Positions 35,065-43,723 of a DNA stretch of 64,000 bases are shown piece by piece. Below the pieces are notes generated by a model. That model did no database searches, was not told the origin of the DNA, and worked only from the letters and a program-made list of their open reading frames with translations. The translations under genes and the position numbers were made by a program. The DNA comes from Acetobacter sicerae (GTDB lineage: Bacteria; Pseudomonadota; Alphaproteobacteria; Acetobacterales; Acetobacteraceae): contig NZ_JAAABN010000003.1 in assembly GCF_011516765.1 (NCBI RefSeq), positions 248,001 to 312,000 on the forward strand, read 5' to 3'. Within the stretch, counting starts at the first letter, position 1, and every line of letters begins with the position of its first letter.

Positions 35065-35832
35065 TTATTCCTCGCCGCTGGCAATAATCTGCAGGCGGGA
35101 TGGTGAGGGGACAGTGATCTCATGACCGGCCCCTGTCGCGATCAGCCCTTCCCGTCTCAGGCCGCTGATCGTCCGGCTTACGGTCTCCACGGTCAGCCCC
35201 AGAAAGTCGGCGATGTCCGCACGCGTCATGGGGAAATGGAGCTTGGCGTTCTGCGGGATGTCATCGCCGTAGAGGTCAGTGATCTGACCATAAAGGAAGC
35301 TGGCGACTCTCTCGCGTGCGGTCTTGCCTCCGAGGAGCAGCATCTGGTCCTGAGCCGCGACGAGTTCGTTGGCTGCCTCGTTGCGCAGGCGACGTTCCAG
35401 ACGGGGGAATTCGTCGATCACGGTTTCAAGCCGCTCGCGCGAGAAGCGGCAGAGGCGGACCTGATCAATGGCTTCGGCGCCGAAGGCATAGCGGTCTGAC
35501 ACGGCAAGACCAAGAAAATGGCCGATGCTCACAAATCCCGTAATCTGGCGGCGTCCGTCGGGAAGTGACTTGAAGAGTTTTACCGTGCCGGAGGTGATGT
35601 TGAAGAACTCGTCGGCAAAGGAGCCTTCCTCTATGAACTGCCGACCGGGTGGAATGGTCACACGCACCGCTGCCTGTGCAAGCTGGGACAGTTCCTCATC
35701 ATTCAGCGCGCTACAGATTCCATGCGCCCGCACTTCGCAGACAGAACAGGCCTGACACCCATCCATTCCCGCAATGACGATTCGCTTGGGGTGTGACGGA
35801 CTGTTTCCGGCTGTCAGGGCAGATACTGACAT
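35065..35832 (-). CDS. fnr: CRP/FNR-family oxygen sensor, FNR-like
   Basis: 255 residues. The N-terminal cysteines Cys26, Cys29, Cys32 and Cys40 (GCQACSVCEVRAHGIC) plus the central Cys128 provide ligands for an FNR-type 4Fe-4S cluster. The cyclic-nucleotide-like barrel follows, then a dimerisation helix and the recognition helix DFLGLTVETVSRTI, whose E-x-x-SR residues are those used by FNR to read TTGAT half-sites. It should switch genes at low oxygen. A perfect TTGAT-N4-ATCAA site is found 600 bp away, in front of ompW. Confidence 0.9.
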   Translation of the reverse strand: MSVSALTAGNSPSHPKRIVIAGMDGCQACSVCEVRAHGICSALNDEELSQLAQAAVRVTIPPGRQFIEEGSFADEFFNITSGTVKLFKSLPDGRRQITGFVSIGHFLGLAVSDRYAFGAEAIDQVRLCRFSRERLETVIDEFPRLERRLRNEAANELVAAQDQMLLLGGKTARERVASFLYGQITDLYGDDIPQNAKLHFPMTRADIADFLGLTVETVSRTISGLRREGLIATGAGHEITVPSPSRLQIIASGEE

Positions 35833-36511
35833 GATTTGTCTTTCTCTCCGGCCGGATGCGGCGTTCTGTTATCTGAAGCTTAGCCTTATCTAGCGCGAAT
35901 GAGTGCGGATCACACCCCCCGAGATCGGGTGACAGGCTTGATTTAGGTCATTGTTAAAATGACACGGCATCTGATGCTGAAAAATTTGACCCTGCCAGCG
36001 CAGGCAGGTGTGTGCGGCGCTCCAGGATTTTTCACCTTGTTCTGAATGGCCTCTTTCACCGGGATGACAGTGGTTCTTCAGACTGTCCGGATAAGTCGTT
36101 TCTCCCTGATTTCATCGGCACGAAGCAGATGAGACTGTTAGCTGTCTGGGCAGGGATGGGAGAAAAGTGGTGTTTTTATAGCATGTTAAAGGAGAGGCTT
36201 GGCGACCGGCCGCTCTGCATGCGGACACGTCAGGTCCATGAGACGTGTTTCAGGCGGCTACACTGCCTGCCTTATAGTCTGTGTAAAATCGACCACAACG
36301 CATACCGACGATGAGAGCCATTCGGGCTTTTCATTATCTATTCCGGGCAGGAAGAGCGGGCACATCCATTCAGGACCGGGCTGATCGCCTTACTGTTGCA
36401 AAAAAAACTCACTCTTCCGGAAGTTGTGATGAATTGATCCAGATCAACGCCGCTAACGCCGGGGGTATGGTTTCAGCGGCGAACATTACAGTTTGATAAG
36501 AGTGACGCCCC
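35833..36511. other. Intergenic region between fnr and ompW
   Basis: 679 bp with no convincing gene; plus-strand frames at 36012-36314 and 36199-36496 have no ribosome-binding site and no family resemblance. It must hold the fnr and ompW promoters, and it contains one perfect FNR box near its right end. Confidence 0.5.
36434..36447. promoter_or_regulatory. FNR box upstream of ompW
   Basis: TTGAT-CCAG-ATCAA, a perfect match to the FNR consensus TTGAT-N4-ATCAA. Its centre is 71 bp before the ompW ATG, compatible with activation near position -41 of a promoter with a short leader. Confidence 0.82.
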
Positions 36512-37312
36512 ATGATGAAGACCGGATCCTTTCTGGCCGCCACGCTTCTGGCAGCCAGCGCTCTCTGCGGCACGGCCCACGCCCAGACGACTGCTGCCCC
36601 CCCGCCGCCTCCGGCAGGGGCTTCTGCCTATGTCAACGCGCCAGTAGCTGCTCCGGTCGCAGCTCCGGCTGATCATAGCGGTCGTTGCGGTATCTTCGAG
36701 ACCTGCTCCAGCACAAAGATCGGTCTTGGCAAGGGCGACTTCATGGTGCGTCTGTCCGGTGTCGGCGTTCTGCCGCAGGATCGTGACAGCAAGGTGAGCC
36801 TGAACGGCCAGCGTCTGCCGGGCGCGCATATTTCCACGACCAATCAGGCGATGCCCGAGCTGACCCTCGAATACTTCTTCACCGACAATCTTTCACTGGA
36901 TCTGATCGCCACCAGCACGCGTCATGAAGTGGCCGGTCACGGCGGCGCGCTGGGCGCCAAGACAGACGTCGGTTCCGCATGGGTGCTGCCGCCGACCCTG
37001 ACGGTCGCCTGGCATTTCCGTCCGCACAAGCGCTTCAACCCTTATGTCGGTCTTGGCGCCAACCTGACCTGGTTCCACAACATGCACGGCGCGAACGGTC
37101 TGAAGCTGAATTCCGGCTTTACCGGTGGTCCGTCTGTCAATGCGGGCTTCGACTACCAGATCGTCGGCAACTGGTTCTTCAATGCTGACGTGAAGCAGAT
37201 TTTCATGCGTATGCACGCCTGGGCACAGGATCCGGCCGAAACCGTGCGTATCCGCGCTCATGAGTCCCTCGACCCGACCGTGGTGTCGGCTGGTATCGCT
37301 TACCGCTTCTGA
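36512..37312 (+). CDS. ompW: OmpW-family outer-membrane beta-barrel protein
   Basis: 266 residues with a cleavable signal (MMKTGSFLAATLLAASALC, cut after AHA), then a Pro/Ala-rich spacer of about 35 residues not present in E. coli OmpW. The eight-stranded barrel follows (KGDFMVRLSGVGVLP, LPPTLTVAWHFRP, FNPYVGLGANLTWFH) and ends in the terminal aromatic YRF needed for Bam recognition. OmpW proteins form narrow hydrophobic channels. The upstream FNR box matches the known oxygen control of ompW in enterobacteria. Confidence 0.93.
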   Translation: MMKTGSFLAATLLAASALCGTAHAQTTAAPPPPPAGASAYVNAPVAAPVAAPADHSGRCGIFETCSSTKIGLGKGDFMVRLSGVGVLPQDRDSKVSLNGQRLPGAHISTTNQAMPELTLEYFFTDNLSLDLIATSTRHEVAGHGGALGAKTDVGSAWVLPPTLTVAWHFRPHKRFNPYVGLGANLTWFHNMHGANGLKLNSGFTGGPSVNAGFDYQIVGNWFFNADVKQIFMRMHAWAQDPAETVRIRAHESLDPTVVSAGIAYRF

Positions 37313-37646
37313 TCCCTGCGCGCTGCTCCATCGTCCCGGCACGGCCGGGTGATGGGGTGAGTTGCATGAGACAGGCCCGCCCCAACAGTCGTCACGCTGT
37401 GGAATGGGGCGGTTTAACCGGGATGCTTGGCTGATCATGTCGAGTGGCGTTCTCGCGTGTCAGCCGTCCCGGAATATCCCTTGTGGCTCAAAGCCACGAT
37501 CCAATCGGTAAAACAGTCACATGCTGGACTGATTTTAACCGCGTCACTCCAAACAACCGATCGATAAGCGTCAAGAGATTTTGGGTGAAGCTTTGCTCCC
37601 CGGATTTTCAGAGAGCATGCTTTTTGAAACCAGACAGCACCCAGAC
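37313..37646. other. Intergenic region between convergent ompW and EEP genes
   Basis: 334 bp with no credible gene. A GC hairpin soon after the ompW stop (CCATCGTCCCGGC with GGCCGGGTGATGG, 37328-37356) probably ends the ompW transcript, though it lacks a T run. Confidence 0.45.
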
Positions 37647-38390
37647 TTATTCAACCGGCGTCGTGGCCACAGCAAACACGGGCGACACTGTAACGCCCGG
37701 TCGAAGCGTGACCATGATCGGTCTGTGGTCGGACGCAAACACTGGCAAAACTTCGGCGTGTTCGCATACCGCTCCGCGAATCAGGCACCGGTCGATACGG
37801 ATGGGAACAAGATCGACCATTTTGTGAGTGGGAGCCCGTGGTCCGACATCCGAGAAGCCGGGCACCAGTGTCGGTCCGACCAGATTGAAATCTCCCAGAA
37901 TGGCCGCAGGCGCCGGAAGAATGGCGGAAAGACGCCGGAGCTGACGCCGGTTCATGATCTGCCCGTGTGACAGATGGACATTGGCGACCGTGATGGAGGG
38001 CAGGCGGATGACCTGCGCGATGCGCCGCACGATCATGCCGGACGGGATCACGCAGGTACGGGGCGCACGGGAGAAGGGCGTACGACTCCAGCAGGCGACG
38101 CCGTGAATCCGGCCGGGAAGCGGCGAGCGGGCGTAGTAGCCTCCCACCAGATCTGGGAGCTGATCGATTTCCCGTGTTGCTTCCTGCATCAGAAGCAGAT
38201 CAGGCTTTTCCCGTTCCAGAAGCGTCAGCACGTCCCGAATGCTGGCGCCGACACTGTGCAGCAGATTCCAGCTGATGATCTTGATCTCGACATCGCCCTG
38301 TCGGGTGGTTGTTACGGCGAGCCTGCCGCGCAGCCGGGGACGACGGCGTATCCGTTTGAAAAGTGGTTTCAGCTTGGGCGCGGCCATCAT
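37647..38390 (-). CDS. Endonuclease/exonuclease/phosphatase (EEP) family protein
   Basis: 247 residues. EEP motifs in order: IKIISWNLL (metal Asn), LLLMQEAT (metal Glu), NVHLSHG, ILGDFNLVG (catalytic Asp/Asn) and ASDHRPI (terminal His). The basic N-terminal 30 residues (KLKPLFKRIRRRPRLRGR) may form a membrane or nucleic-acid contact. The substrate could be DNA, RNA, phospholipid or inositol phosphate. It starts inside the end of the AI-2E exporter gene (4-bp overlap), so the two are cotranscribed. Confidence 0.88.
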   Translation of the reverse strand: MMAAPKLKPLFKRIRRRPRLRGRLAVTTTRQGDVEIKIISWNLLHSVGASIRDVLTLLEREKPDLLLMQEATREIDQLPDLVGGYYARSPLPGRIHGVACWSRTPFSRAPRTCVIPSGMIVRRIAQVIRLPSITVANVHLSHGQIMNRRQLRRLSAILPAPAAILGDFNLVGPTLVPGFSDVGPRAPTHKMVDLVPIRIDRCLIRGAVCEHAEVLPVFASDHRPIMVTLRPGVTVSPVFAVATTPVE

Positions 38391-39517
38391 GTCTCCGATG
38401 TTTTGCGGTCTTGTGGCAGGTCAGCAACACGACCAGCGGCGAATTCAACGATCAGGATGTATCCGACCGCAAGAAGGACCGGGCCGAGAAAGATCCCCAG
38501 CCCGCCGAACTCCAGAACGCCGCCAATCACGCCGATGAGTGTCAGCAGGTAGGGGAGTTGTGCGCCGCGGGCGATGAAGATTGGGCGAATGATATGATCC
38601 GCGCCGGAGATCAGGATGATCCCGTACAGCGCCAGAAAGATGCCCCGCCAGAGATGATCCGACACGGCCAGCCAGACGGCGGCGGGAACCCAGACAAGCG
38701 GCGCGCCGATCGGGAGCACGGAAAGAAACGCAGCGAGGGTGCCAAAGAGAACCGGCTCGGGAACACGGACAATGAAAAAGCCCACGCCTGTCAGCACACC
38801 CTGCACAATCGCTGTTCCCAGCAGGCCGTAGACTGTTCCCCGGACGGTTCCGCCGACAATGCGCAGGATGCGGTCCGCATGTCGTCCGGCGACCCGGCCG
38901 ATCAGTTGATGGACGATACGTCCCAGTGAATCACCGCTCAGCCAGAAGAAGAAGGCGATGAAAAGCGCCATTGCCAGATGCAGGCCGCCATTTGCCAGCT
39001 GCATGAGGACGGAAAGGACGGACTGGGCGATATCGCCGGCATAGGGGCGCAGGCTCTGCCCGATATGGCTGAGGTCCTTGCCGGCCTGATCCCACGCATG
39101 CGTGACCTCTGCGCCGGCAAGAGGGAGTTTGCTGAGCCATGCCGGGACGGGGGGAAGGCGCAGATTGGGCAGAAACGTGTCGGTCAGATCGGACAGAACC
39201 TGCGGTGCATCCGCCAGTCCCTTGGAGGTGATGCCCGCGATGGGCACCACGATGCAGATCGTGCTGAGCACGGTCATGCATACAGCAGCGGTTGCCGGGC
39301 CCATATACCGTCTCAGCCTGAGCAGGATGGGCCAGGTCACGAATGTCAGGATGGCCGCCCAAAGGATGGCGGAGAGAAAGGGCGCCGTGACGACCACGCA
39401 ACCGTAGGCCACGCCGAGTATCAGCAGCCCGGAGATGAGTCGTTCAGCGTTCATGACGCCAGAATCCTGCGTTTCATTACTCGGTTTCGCAGGATCGCCT
39501 GCGTGCACTGTCTTCAT
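38387..39517 (-). CDS. AI-2E family (TqsA/YdiK-like) transporter
   Basis: 376 residues with about seven transmembrane helices in the typical arrangement: an N-terminal pair, a large hydrophilic loop (residues about 90-160), then the helix-rich C-terminal half with GVLEFGGLGIFLGPVLLAVG, the conserved end of the family. Members are named after autoinducer-2 export, but several are sodium or other antiporters, so the substrate is open. It forms a two-gene operon with the EEP protein. Confidence 0.9.
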   Translation of the reverse strand: MKTVHAGDPAKPSNETQDSGVMNAERLISGLLILGVAYGCVVVTAPFLSAILWAAILTFVTWPILLRLRRYMGPATAAVCMTVLSTICIVVPIAGITSKGLADAPQVLSDLTDTFLPNLRLPPVPAWLSKLPLAGAEVTHAWDQAGKDLSHIGQSLRPYAGDIAQSVLSVLMQLANGGLHLAMALFIAFFFWLSGDSLGRIVHQLIGRVAGRHADRILRIVGGTVRGTVYGLLGTAIVQGVLTGVGFFIVRVPEPVLFGTLAAFLSVLPIGAPLVWVPAAVWLAVSDHLWRGIFLALYGIILISGADHIIRPIFIARGAQLPYLLTLIGVIGGVLEFGGLGIFLGPVLLAVGYILIVEFAAGRVADLPQDRKTSET

Positions 39518-39620
39518 CCTGGATGAAAAGCCGGGGATTTTGGAAACACATTATGCGGTGCGTGTCACGCCTCGAATATGTGATGGCTCCCGTGCAGGAA
39601 TCTAAAATTACGCTATCGAC

Positions 39621-39670
39621 GATATAAAATTGTATGATTCATACGTCCGACGTCATAATTTTATGATATC
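39621..39670. promoter_or_regulatory. Nested AT-rich dyads upstream of the XRE regulator
   Basis: An outer inverted repeat ATATAAAATT (39622-39631) with AATTTTAT (39657-39664) and GATAT arms at both ends encloses a perfect GTATGA-T-TCATAC palindrome (39632-39644). The array ends 90 bp before the regulator start and is the only such AT-rich symmetry nearby. An autoregulatory operator is the simplest reading. Confidence 0.5.
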
Positions 39671-39759
39671 GCAAATTATGGACACTTTACACCCCTCAGG
39701 ATTAACGTATTATTGACGAATAACGTTCCCCAGAAACAGTGTCTCAAGGAATGACAGGA

Positions 39760-40632
39760 ATGGCTGCTGTGACTATGCGTCTGAGCGAGATCGGACAGCA
39801 GCTGCGTGCTTTTCGTCTTGAATCAGGTATGAGGGCGGATGAAATCGCCGCCCGCCTCGGTGTTTCTCGTGCCGCGCTCTATCGGTACGAAAAAGGCGAG
39901 GTGATCAAACTCGATACGGTTCAGAGACTGGCCGAGCTACTCAAGGTTTCGCCTCTCACTCTTCTCGGTATCGGCGTGGAATATTACAGCCGCCCCCTCA
40001 GCTTCTTCGAACGTGTTCGACAGGTTGAGGAGGAGGCTGATCAGATCCTCCAGATCAGCGATCCGGTGGCCTATCTGGTGACCTCGCCGGAATATGATTC
40101 CATCCTGAACCGTGCAATTGCGGAGCAGGTGGAAAACAAACAGCTGATTGAACAGTATCAGGAGATCTTCAGCGCACGGAGAGAGAGCTACCGCCTCCGC
40201 CGTCCGACGATGATCACCATGCTGAGCGAACAGGCGATCGAGCGTTTCCTGCAACGGGGCGTGGGGGAGGCGATCCCCATGTCGGACGAACTGCGCATCG
40301 AGGCACGCAGGGTGGCTGCGATGGAAATCGGTCGCATTGCCGAGCTGATCGAAGCAGAGCCGATCGGTCTTCAGTTCAGTCTGCTCGCGGATGTGGAAAG
40401 CACGACCAACTGCATCCTGATGCGCGGTCGCGAGCGGATGATGCTGGCGATCAATCCGTTCCGTTGCGACATGTCCCCGGCCGCCACCACAGGTGTGTCG
40501 CTGGTGACCAGCGCTCCGGAAGCGGTCAACGCCCATCAGCGGGTGATCGAAGTGCTCTGGGCGGAATCCTGCAAGGGCAAGGAAGCGGTGGGGCGTCTCC
40601 GCTCCCTGCTTGCACAGCACGCCATCCAGTGA
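39760..40632 (+). CDS. XRE-family transcriptional regulator
   Basis: About 290 residues. A Cro/CI-type helix-turn-helix is at the N terminus (IGQQLRAFRLESGMRADEIA, then LGVSRAALYRYEKGE). The remaining 200 residues are a helical effector/dimerisation region with no known small-molecule motif. ATGs at 39751, 39760 and 39775 and a GTG at 39739 compete; AAGGA is best spaced for 39760. Nested palindromes lie upstream. A sulfurtransferase gene follows after 42 bp, so the regulator may control it or sulfur genes downstream. Confidence 0.82.
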   Translation: MAAVTMRLSEIGQQLRAFRLESGMRADEIAARLGVSRAALYRYEKGEVIKLDTVQRLAELLKVSPLTLLGIGVEYYSRPLSFFERVRQVEEEADQILQISDPVAYLVTSPEYDSILNRAIAEQVENKQLIEQYQEIFSARRESYRLRRPTMITMLSEQAIERFLQRGVGEAIPMSDELRIEARRVAAMEIGRIAELIEAEPIGLQFSLLADVESTTNCILMRGRERMMLAINPFRCDMSPAATTGVSLVTSAPEAVNAHQRVIEVLWAESCKGKEAVGRLRSLLAQHAIQ

Positions 40633-40639
40633 TTCACTC

Positions 40640-40666
40640 CTCCTCTCCGCAGGCAGCGGAGAGGAG
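40640..40666 (+). promoter_or_regulatory. Hairpin burying the sulfurtransferase ribosome-binding site
   Basis: A perfect 11-bp stem (CTCCTCTCCGC / GCGGAGAGGAG) with a 5-nt loop AGGCA. Its 3' arm contains GAGGAG (40661-40666), the Shine-Dalgarno of the GTG at 40675. As RNA this would block initiation unless opened. Without a T run, a terminator role is less likely. Confidence 0.65.
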
Positions 40667-40674
40667 TCGAACCT

Positions 40675-41550
40675 GTGTTACAGCCTCTTATAGATGTCGA
40701 TACGTTAAAGGATGCGCTTGCATCCGGCGACGTTACCCTTCTCGATGCGACAGCCAGGCTTCCCGGCGAACAGACTGACCCGGATGCGGATTTTCTGGCG
40801 TCCCGTCTGCCCGGCGCACGCCGTTTCGACATCGAGCTTTTTTCCGATCCTGAACAGTCGCTTCCCCATATGGCTCCTGCCGCCGGGCGTTTTGCGCGAC
40901 TGGCCGGAGAGCTCGGGCTGACCCGTGACAGCCTGATCGTGATTTACGATCAGGGGAATATCGCCTCTTCCTGCCGCGCCTGGTGGCTGCTGCGCCTGTT
41001 CGGCCACGAGCGCGTCTTCATTCTCGATGGTGGTCTGCCTGCGTGGCGTGCGACGGAAGGCGAGATTGAGCAGGGCGCGCCTTCACCGATTGTTGCCGCA
41101 CACTATATTCCCCGGCTGACGACAGGTCTGCTCAAAGGGCTGGGCGACATGCTCGCCCTCTGCTCTTCTGACACGGACGACGTCATTCTCGATGCCCGTT
41201 CCTCCGGCCGTTTCACAGGAACCGCCCCAGAGCCGCGGGCTGGGCTTTCCTCCGGACATATGCCGGGAGCCCGGAATATTCCCTTTGGCGAACTGCTGGA
41301 CGCAGACAAACACTTCCTGCCAAAAGCCGCGCTGAAAGCACGTTTCGAGAAGGCTGGTGTTGCGAGCCTTCAGACGCCGCTCATCGCCACCTGCGGATCG
41401 GGCATGACGGCCTCCGTCATCGTGGCCGGCGCTGTGCTTGCGGGCTATGAGACTGTCTCTCTTTATGACGGGTCATGGGCGGAATGGGCGGCGACGCCTG
41501 ACGCACCTATCGTAAAAGGGGAAGCGACATCCGGCAGGGAGCGGAATTGA
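40675..41550 (+). CDS. sseA: 3-mercaptopyruvate/thiosulfate sulfurtransferase
   Basis: 291 residues with two rhodanese domains. The active loop ATCGSGMTAS (Cys240) is the CG[ST]G[VM]T signature of mercaptopyruvate sulfurtransferase rather than the CRxGxR of rhodanese. It moves sulfane sulfur from 3-mercaptopyruvate to thiols or cyanide. The start is a GTG with GAGGAG 8 bp upstream, held in a hairpin. A PLP cystathionine lyase follows immediately, so the pair forms a small sulfur-amino-acid operon. Confidence 0.92.
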   Translation: MLQPLIDVDTLKDALASGDVTLLDATARLPGEQTDPDADFLASRLPGARRFDIELFSDPEQSLPHMAPAAGRFARLAGELGLTRDSLIVIYDQGNIASSCRAWWLLRLFGHERVFILDGGLPAWRATEGEIEQGAPSPIVAAHYIPRLTTGLLKGLGDMLALCSSDTDDVILDARSSGRFTGTAPEPRAGLSSGHMPGARNIPFGELLDADKHFLPKAALKARFEKAGVASLQTPLIATCGSGMTASVIVAGAVLAGYETVSLYDGSWAEWAATPDAPIVKGEATSGRERN

Positions 41551-41552
41551 TC

Positions 41553-42767
41553 ATGACAGGTGAAGACAGGGTCGCTGCGAGCTGGGAGCGGCTGAACGCC
41601 CGGTTGGTGAAAGTCGGGCGACCGGATGTGCATGATGAGGCGTTTCGCCGGACCGGCACGCTGGTCAATGCGCCGGTCTCCCGTGGCTCGACCGTGCTGT
41701 TTCCCGATCTCGACACCATGCGGCGTGTCGGCGCGGAACGCTACGGGCATACGCCGATCTACGGCGCGATGGGGTCCGCCGTTCAGCACGATCTGGAGCG
41801 GGCCATCGCGGTCATCGAGGAAGGGCGGGATACGCAGATCGTGTCCTCCGGTCTCGCCGCCTGCACGACGGCGCTGCTGACATGGACCAGTTCCGGTGGT
41901 CACTGCCTGCTGCCGGATTCCTGCTATGGCCCGACCCGACGATTTGCCGACACCATGCTGCGGCGGTTCGGTGTGGAGGCCACCTATTACGACCCCATGA
42001 TTTCGGAAGAAGGTCTCCGTGCGATCATGCGGCCGAATACGCAGGTCGTGTTCGCGGAAAGTCCCGGCAGTCACACCTTCGAGGTGCAGGATGTCCCGAT
42101 GTTGGCCCGCGTGGCGCATGACGGCGGGGCGAGGGTGCTGCTCGACAACACCTGGGGTTTCGGAATTTTCATGCCGTTCACGCACGGTGTCGATGTGTCG
42201 ATTCAGGCGCTGACCAAATATCCCGGCGGTCATTCGGACGCCATTCTGGGCGCCATCACCGTCGGTTCCGAGGAAGACTGGCATATGCTGCGCGACGCTG
42301 CGATCCAGTTGGGGCAACTCGCCGGCCCTGATGACTGCTGGCTGACCCTGCGTGGTCTGCGCAGCATGGGCGTGCGTCTGGCGCGGCAGGCCCGTACGGC
42401 CTGGAAAGTGGCGTGCTGGCTGCGTGATCGGGGAGAGGTGGCGCAGGTGCTTTACCCTGCGTTTTCCGACTGTCCGGGACATGAGTTCTGGGAGCGCGAC
42501 TTCTCTGGAGCAGGCCCGCTGTTCACCGTTGTTCTGACGTCGGGCCATGACAGGGCGACGATGGAGCGGATGATCAACGGTCTCCGGCATTTCGGGATTG
42601 GTGCGTCATGGGGCGGCTATGAAAGTCTGGTGTTGCCTACGACAGGCGGCGTGTCGCGTTCGCTGCCGAACGCGCTGCCGGAGGGACCGGCCTTCAGGCT
42701 GGCGATCGGACTGGATGACGCGGCGGATCTGATTGCTGATCTGGAGGGTGGTTTCTCCCGTTTGTGA
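41553..42767 (+). CDS. metC: Cystathionine beta-lyase (Cys/Met metabolism PLP enzyme)
   Basis: About 404 residues of the trans-sulfuration PLP family. The Schiff-base lysine is Lys222 in ALTKYPGGHSDAILG. TPIYGAMGSAVQHDLERAIA (substrate/PLP tyrosine region) and VLLDNTWGFGIFMPF fit the MetC subgroup, which cleaves cystathionine to homocysteine, pyruvate and ammonia. It starts 2 bp after the sulfurtransferase stop (TTG at 41547 is an alternative), indicating cotranscription. Some family members also act on cystine. Confidence 0.92.
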   Translation: MTGEDRVAASWERLNARLVKVGRPDVHDEAFRRTGTLVNAPVSRGSTVLFPDLDTMRRVGAERYGHTPIYGAMGSAVQHDLERAIAVIEEGRDTQIVSSGLAACTTALLTWTSSGGHCLLPDSCYGPTRRFADTMLRRFGVEATYYDPMISEEGLRAIMRPNTQVVFAESPGSHTFEVQDVPMLARVAHDGGARVLLDNTWGFGIFMPFTHGVDVSIQALTKYPGGHSDAILGAITVGSEEDWHMLRDAAIQLGQLAGPDDCWLTLRGLRSMGVRLARQARTAWKVACWLRDRGEVAQVLYPAFSDCPGHEFWERDFSGAGPLFTVVLTSGHDRATMERMINGLRHFGIGASWGGYESLVLPTTGGVSRSLPNALPEGPAFRLAIGLDDAADLIADLEGGFSRL

Positions 42768-42803
42768 CTGGGACGGATCGGATGCAGGATTGACCGGAAA
42801 TGG

Positions 42804-42818
42804 GAACCAATGTAGAAC
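42804..42818. promoter_or_regulatory. SOS (LexA) box of lexA
   Basis: GAAC-CAATGTA-GAAC, the reverse complement of the alphaproteobacterial GTTC-N7-GTTC operator. It lies 48 bp upstream of the lexA ATG, as expected for autoregulation. No second box was seen by eye in the window. Confidence 0.85.
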
Positions 42819-42866
42819 AAACCTGATTCCGCACACAGATGAGACATTGGCAGAGGACTGGACGCG

Positions 42867-43565
42867 ATGCTCACACGCAAACAGCATGAACTGCTGCTGT
42901 TCATCGATTCCTATCTTGGTCAGACAGGATTTTCCCCCTCTTTCGATGAAATGAAGGATGCGCTGGGTCTGAAATCCAAGTCGGGCATTCATCGCCTGAT
43001 CTCGGCTCTTGAAGAGCGCGGTTTTATCCAGCGGCGGCATAACCGGGCGCGTGCGCTGGAAGTGCTGCGCCTGCCTGAGCCTGTTCAGTTGTCACCGGCA
43101 GCTTCCTCCAGTTCCCTGAACGTCATCAAGGGCGACTTTTCTCAGCGTCTGGCCGGCGTGAAGACGGGCGAGGCCGCGGCCTCCATGAGTCTGCCGCTCT
43201 ATGGCCGGATTGCGGCCGGTCTGCCTATAGAAGCCCTGCACGATCATAGTGAGCAGGTGGAAGTGCCGATGGCGCTTCTCGGTCAGGGTGAGCATTATGC
43301 TCTGGAAGTCGCCGGTGATTCCATGATCGAGGCGGGCATTCTGGACGGAGACACGGTCATCATCCGTCGCGAAGACAATGCCGAGAACGGTCAGATTGTT
43401 GTCGCTCTCATTGATGATGCGGAAGTGACGCTCAAAAGGCTGCGGAAGAAGGGTAACACTGTTGCTCTTGAAGCTGCCAACTCAGCTTATGAAACACGGA
43501 TTGTCCCAGCCGAACGTCTGAAAATCCAGGGGCGGCTGGTCGGACTGCTGCGCACATATCACTGA
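42867..43565 (+). CDS. lexA: LexA repressor
   Basis: 232 residues. The winged helix ([17 protein letters not shown], then [18 protein letters not shown]) is alphaproteobacterial in type. The self-cleavage site is Ala117-Gly118 (GRIAAGLP), with Ser152 ([10 protein letters not shown]) and Lys190 (TLKRL) as the catalytic dyad. It represses DNA-damage genes and cleaves itself on contact with RecA filaments. A GAAC-N7-GAAC operator sits directly upstream. Confidence 0.97.
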   Translation: MLTRKQHELLLFIDSYLGQTGFSPSFDEMKDALGLKSKSGIHRLISALEERGFIQRRHNRARALEVLRLPEPVQLSPAASSSSLNVIKGDFSQRLAGVKTGEAAASMSLPLYGRIAAGLPIEALHDHSEQVEVPMALLGQGEHYALEVAGDSMIEAGILDGDTVIIRREDNAENGQIVVALIDDAEVTLKRLRKKGNTVALEAANSAYETRIVPAERLKIQGRLVGLLRTYH

Positions 43566-43595
43566 AGAAAGCGTGAGCCTTTCTCGCTGGATGTC

Positions 43596-43720
43596 AGGCT
43601 TTTCAGGGCTTTGCCCCGAGCCCCACAAAGGGACACAGTCCCTTTGATCCCGACCTGTTGAAATGAATGGGTGAAGGGATCTGTGATCCCTTCCGGGTGC
43701 AGGGAAGAGCCCTGCCTGCT
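43596..43720. repeat. Dispersed intergenic repeat, GC-rich family, copy 2, with hairpins
   Basis: Positions 43596-43657 align with 1001-1061. Here it contains a perfect AAAGGGAC-ACA-GTCCCTTT hairpin (43627-43645). A second similar hairpin follows, GAAGGGATC-TGT-GATCCCTTC (43673-43693), then GCAGGG / CCCTGC. The block lies between convergent lexA and the TonB receptor gene and may stop transcription from both sides. Confidence 0.6.
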
Positions 43721-43723
43721 TTC

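Noticed and set aside
35929..35942. Second FNR box (TTGATTTAGGTCAT) near the fnr start
   Set aside because: The right half-site matches only three of five consensus bases, so it is not convincing.
36012..36314. 100-codon ORF between fnr and ompW
   Set aside because: No ribosome-binding site, erratic codon use and no family resemblance.
37444..37970. Plus-strand ORFs downstream of ompW
   Set aside because: They overlap the EEP gene antisense and lack start signals.
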